Origin: Bacteroidales bacterium
GTDB lineage: Bacteria; Bacteroidota; Bacteroidia; Bacteroidales; UBA1556
Reading direction: 5' to 3'
Assembly: GCA_029939445.1 (NCBI GenBank)
Contig: JAOZSY010000147.1
Location: 1 to 6,591, forward strand
Length of the DNA stretch: 6,591 bases
The translations under genes and the position numbers were made by a program. The notes beneath the pieces are model-generated. The model was given only the letters and a program-made list of their open reading frames with translations. It ran no database searches and was not told the DNA's origin. This document shows positions 6,447 to 6,591 of this stretch, piece by piece (the first letter of the stretch is position 1; each line of letters opens with the position of its first letter).

Positions 6447-6591
6447 ATGTAATACTATTTATAATTACTAGTGATATATATACAATTTCACTTCCTATTA
6501 AGCACATATTACTAACTTCTATTACAACATAGTACCCTAATATATACCATATTCAAGTATTAATTTAAAGACGTTTATTTAGAACAGAATT
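6447..6591. other. AT-rich intergenic DNA, no gene recognised
   Basis: These last 145 bp have stops in the frames I inspected and no TAnnTTTG promoter match that I could find. No RNA gene or significant repeat is visible. It is probably upstream or downstream spacer of a gene beyond the window. Confidence 0.5.

Overview
The window is AT-rich DNA that looks like Bacteroidota, most likely a Bacteroidales or Flavobacteria-type bacterium. The evidence is promoter-like TAnnTTTG -7 elements, start codons without Shine-Dalgarno sequences, AT-rich codon use (many ATA, AAA and AAT codons), a TonB-dependent receptor whose signal peptide ends in FAQ, and a surface-type lipoprotein with an acidic stretch after its lipobox cysteine. 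The genus cannot be named from this sequence. No rRNA, tRNA, insertion sequence, CRISPR array or phage gene is visible.

Layout from left to right. (1) 1-853, minus strand: the N-terminal 284 codons of ribonuclease R (rnr), cut by the window edge just as its RNB catalytic domain begins. (2) 854-1041: a divergent intergenic region with promoter-like elements for both sides and an 11-bp inverted repeat. (3) 1042-2019, plus strand: a complete ROK-family sugar kinase, probably a glucokinase. (4) 2028-2921, minus strand: a ten-helix EamA/DMT-family transporter, convergent with the kinase across an 8-bp gap. It probably starts at a GTG, because a good promoter lies in the upstream part of its open frame. 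(5) About 3025-3284: promoter-like element, cobalamin riboswitch and leader. (6) 3285-5201 and 5211-6308, plus strand: a BtuB-like TonB-dependent receptor followed after 9 bp by a BtuG-like beta-propeller lipoprotein. (7) 6309-6591: 3' region with a strong intrinsic terminator at 6412-6446 and no gene after it.

The main unit is the right half: a two-gene vitamin B12 uptake operon under a cobalamin riboswitch. By analogy with Bacteroides, the BtuG-like lipoprotein would capture cobalamin at the cell surface and hand it to BtuB for TonB-driven import, and the riboswitch would shut the operon down when cobalamin is plentiful. The left half holds general housekeeping genes (RNA decay, sugar phosphorylation, small-molecule transport) with no visible functional link to B12. 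I see no wholly new system. The points most worth checking are the B12 capture pair, the run of seven T directly after the closing helix of the riboswitch, and the corrected start of the transporter.
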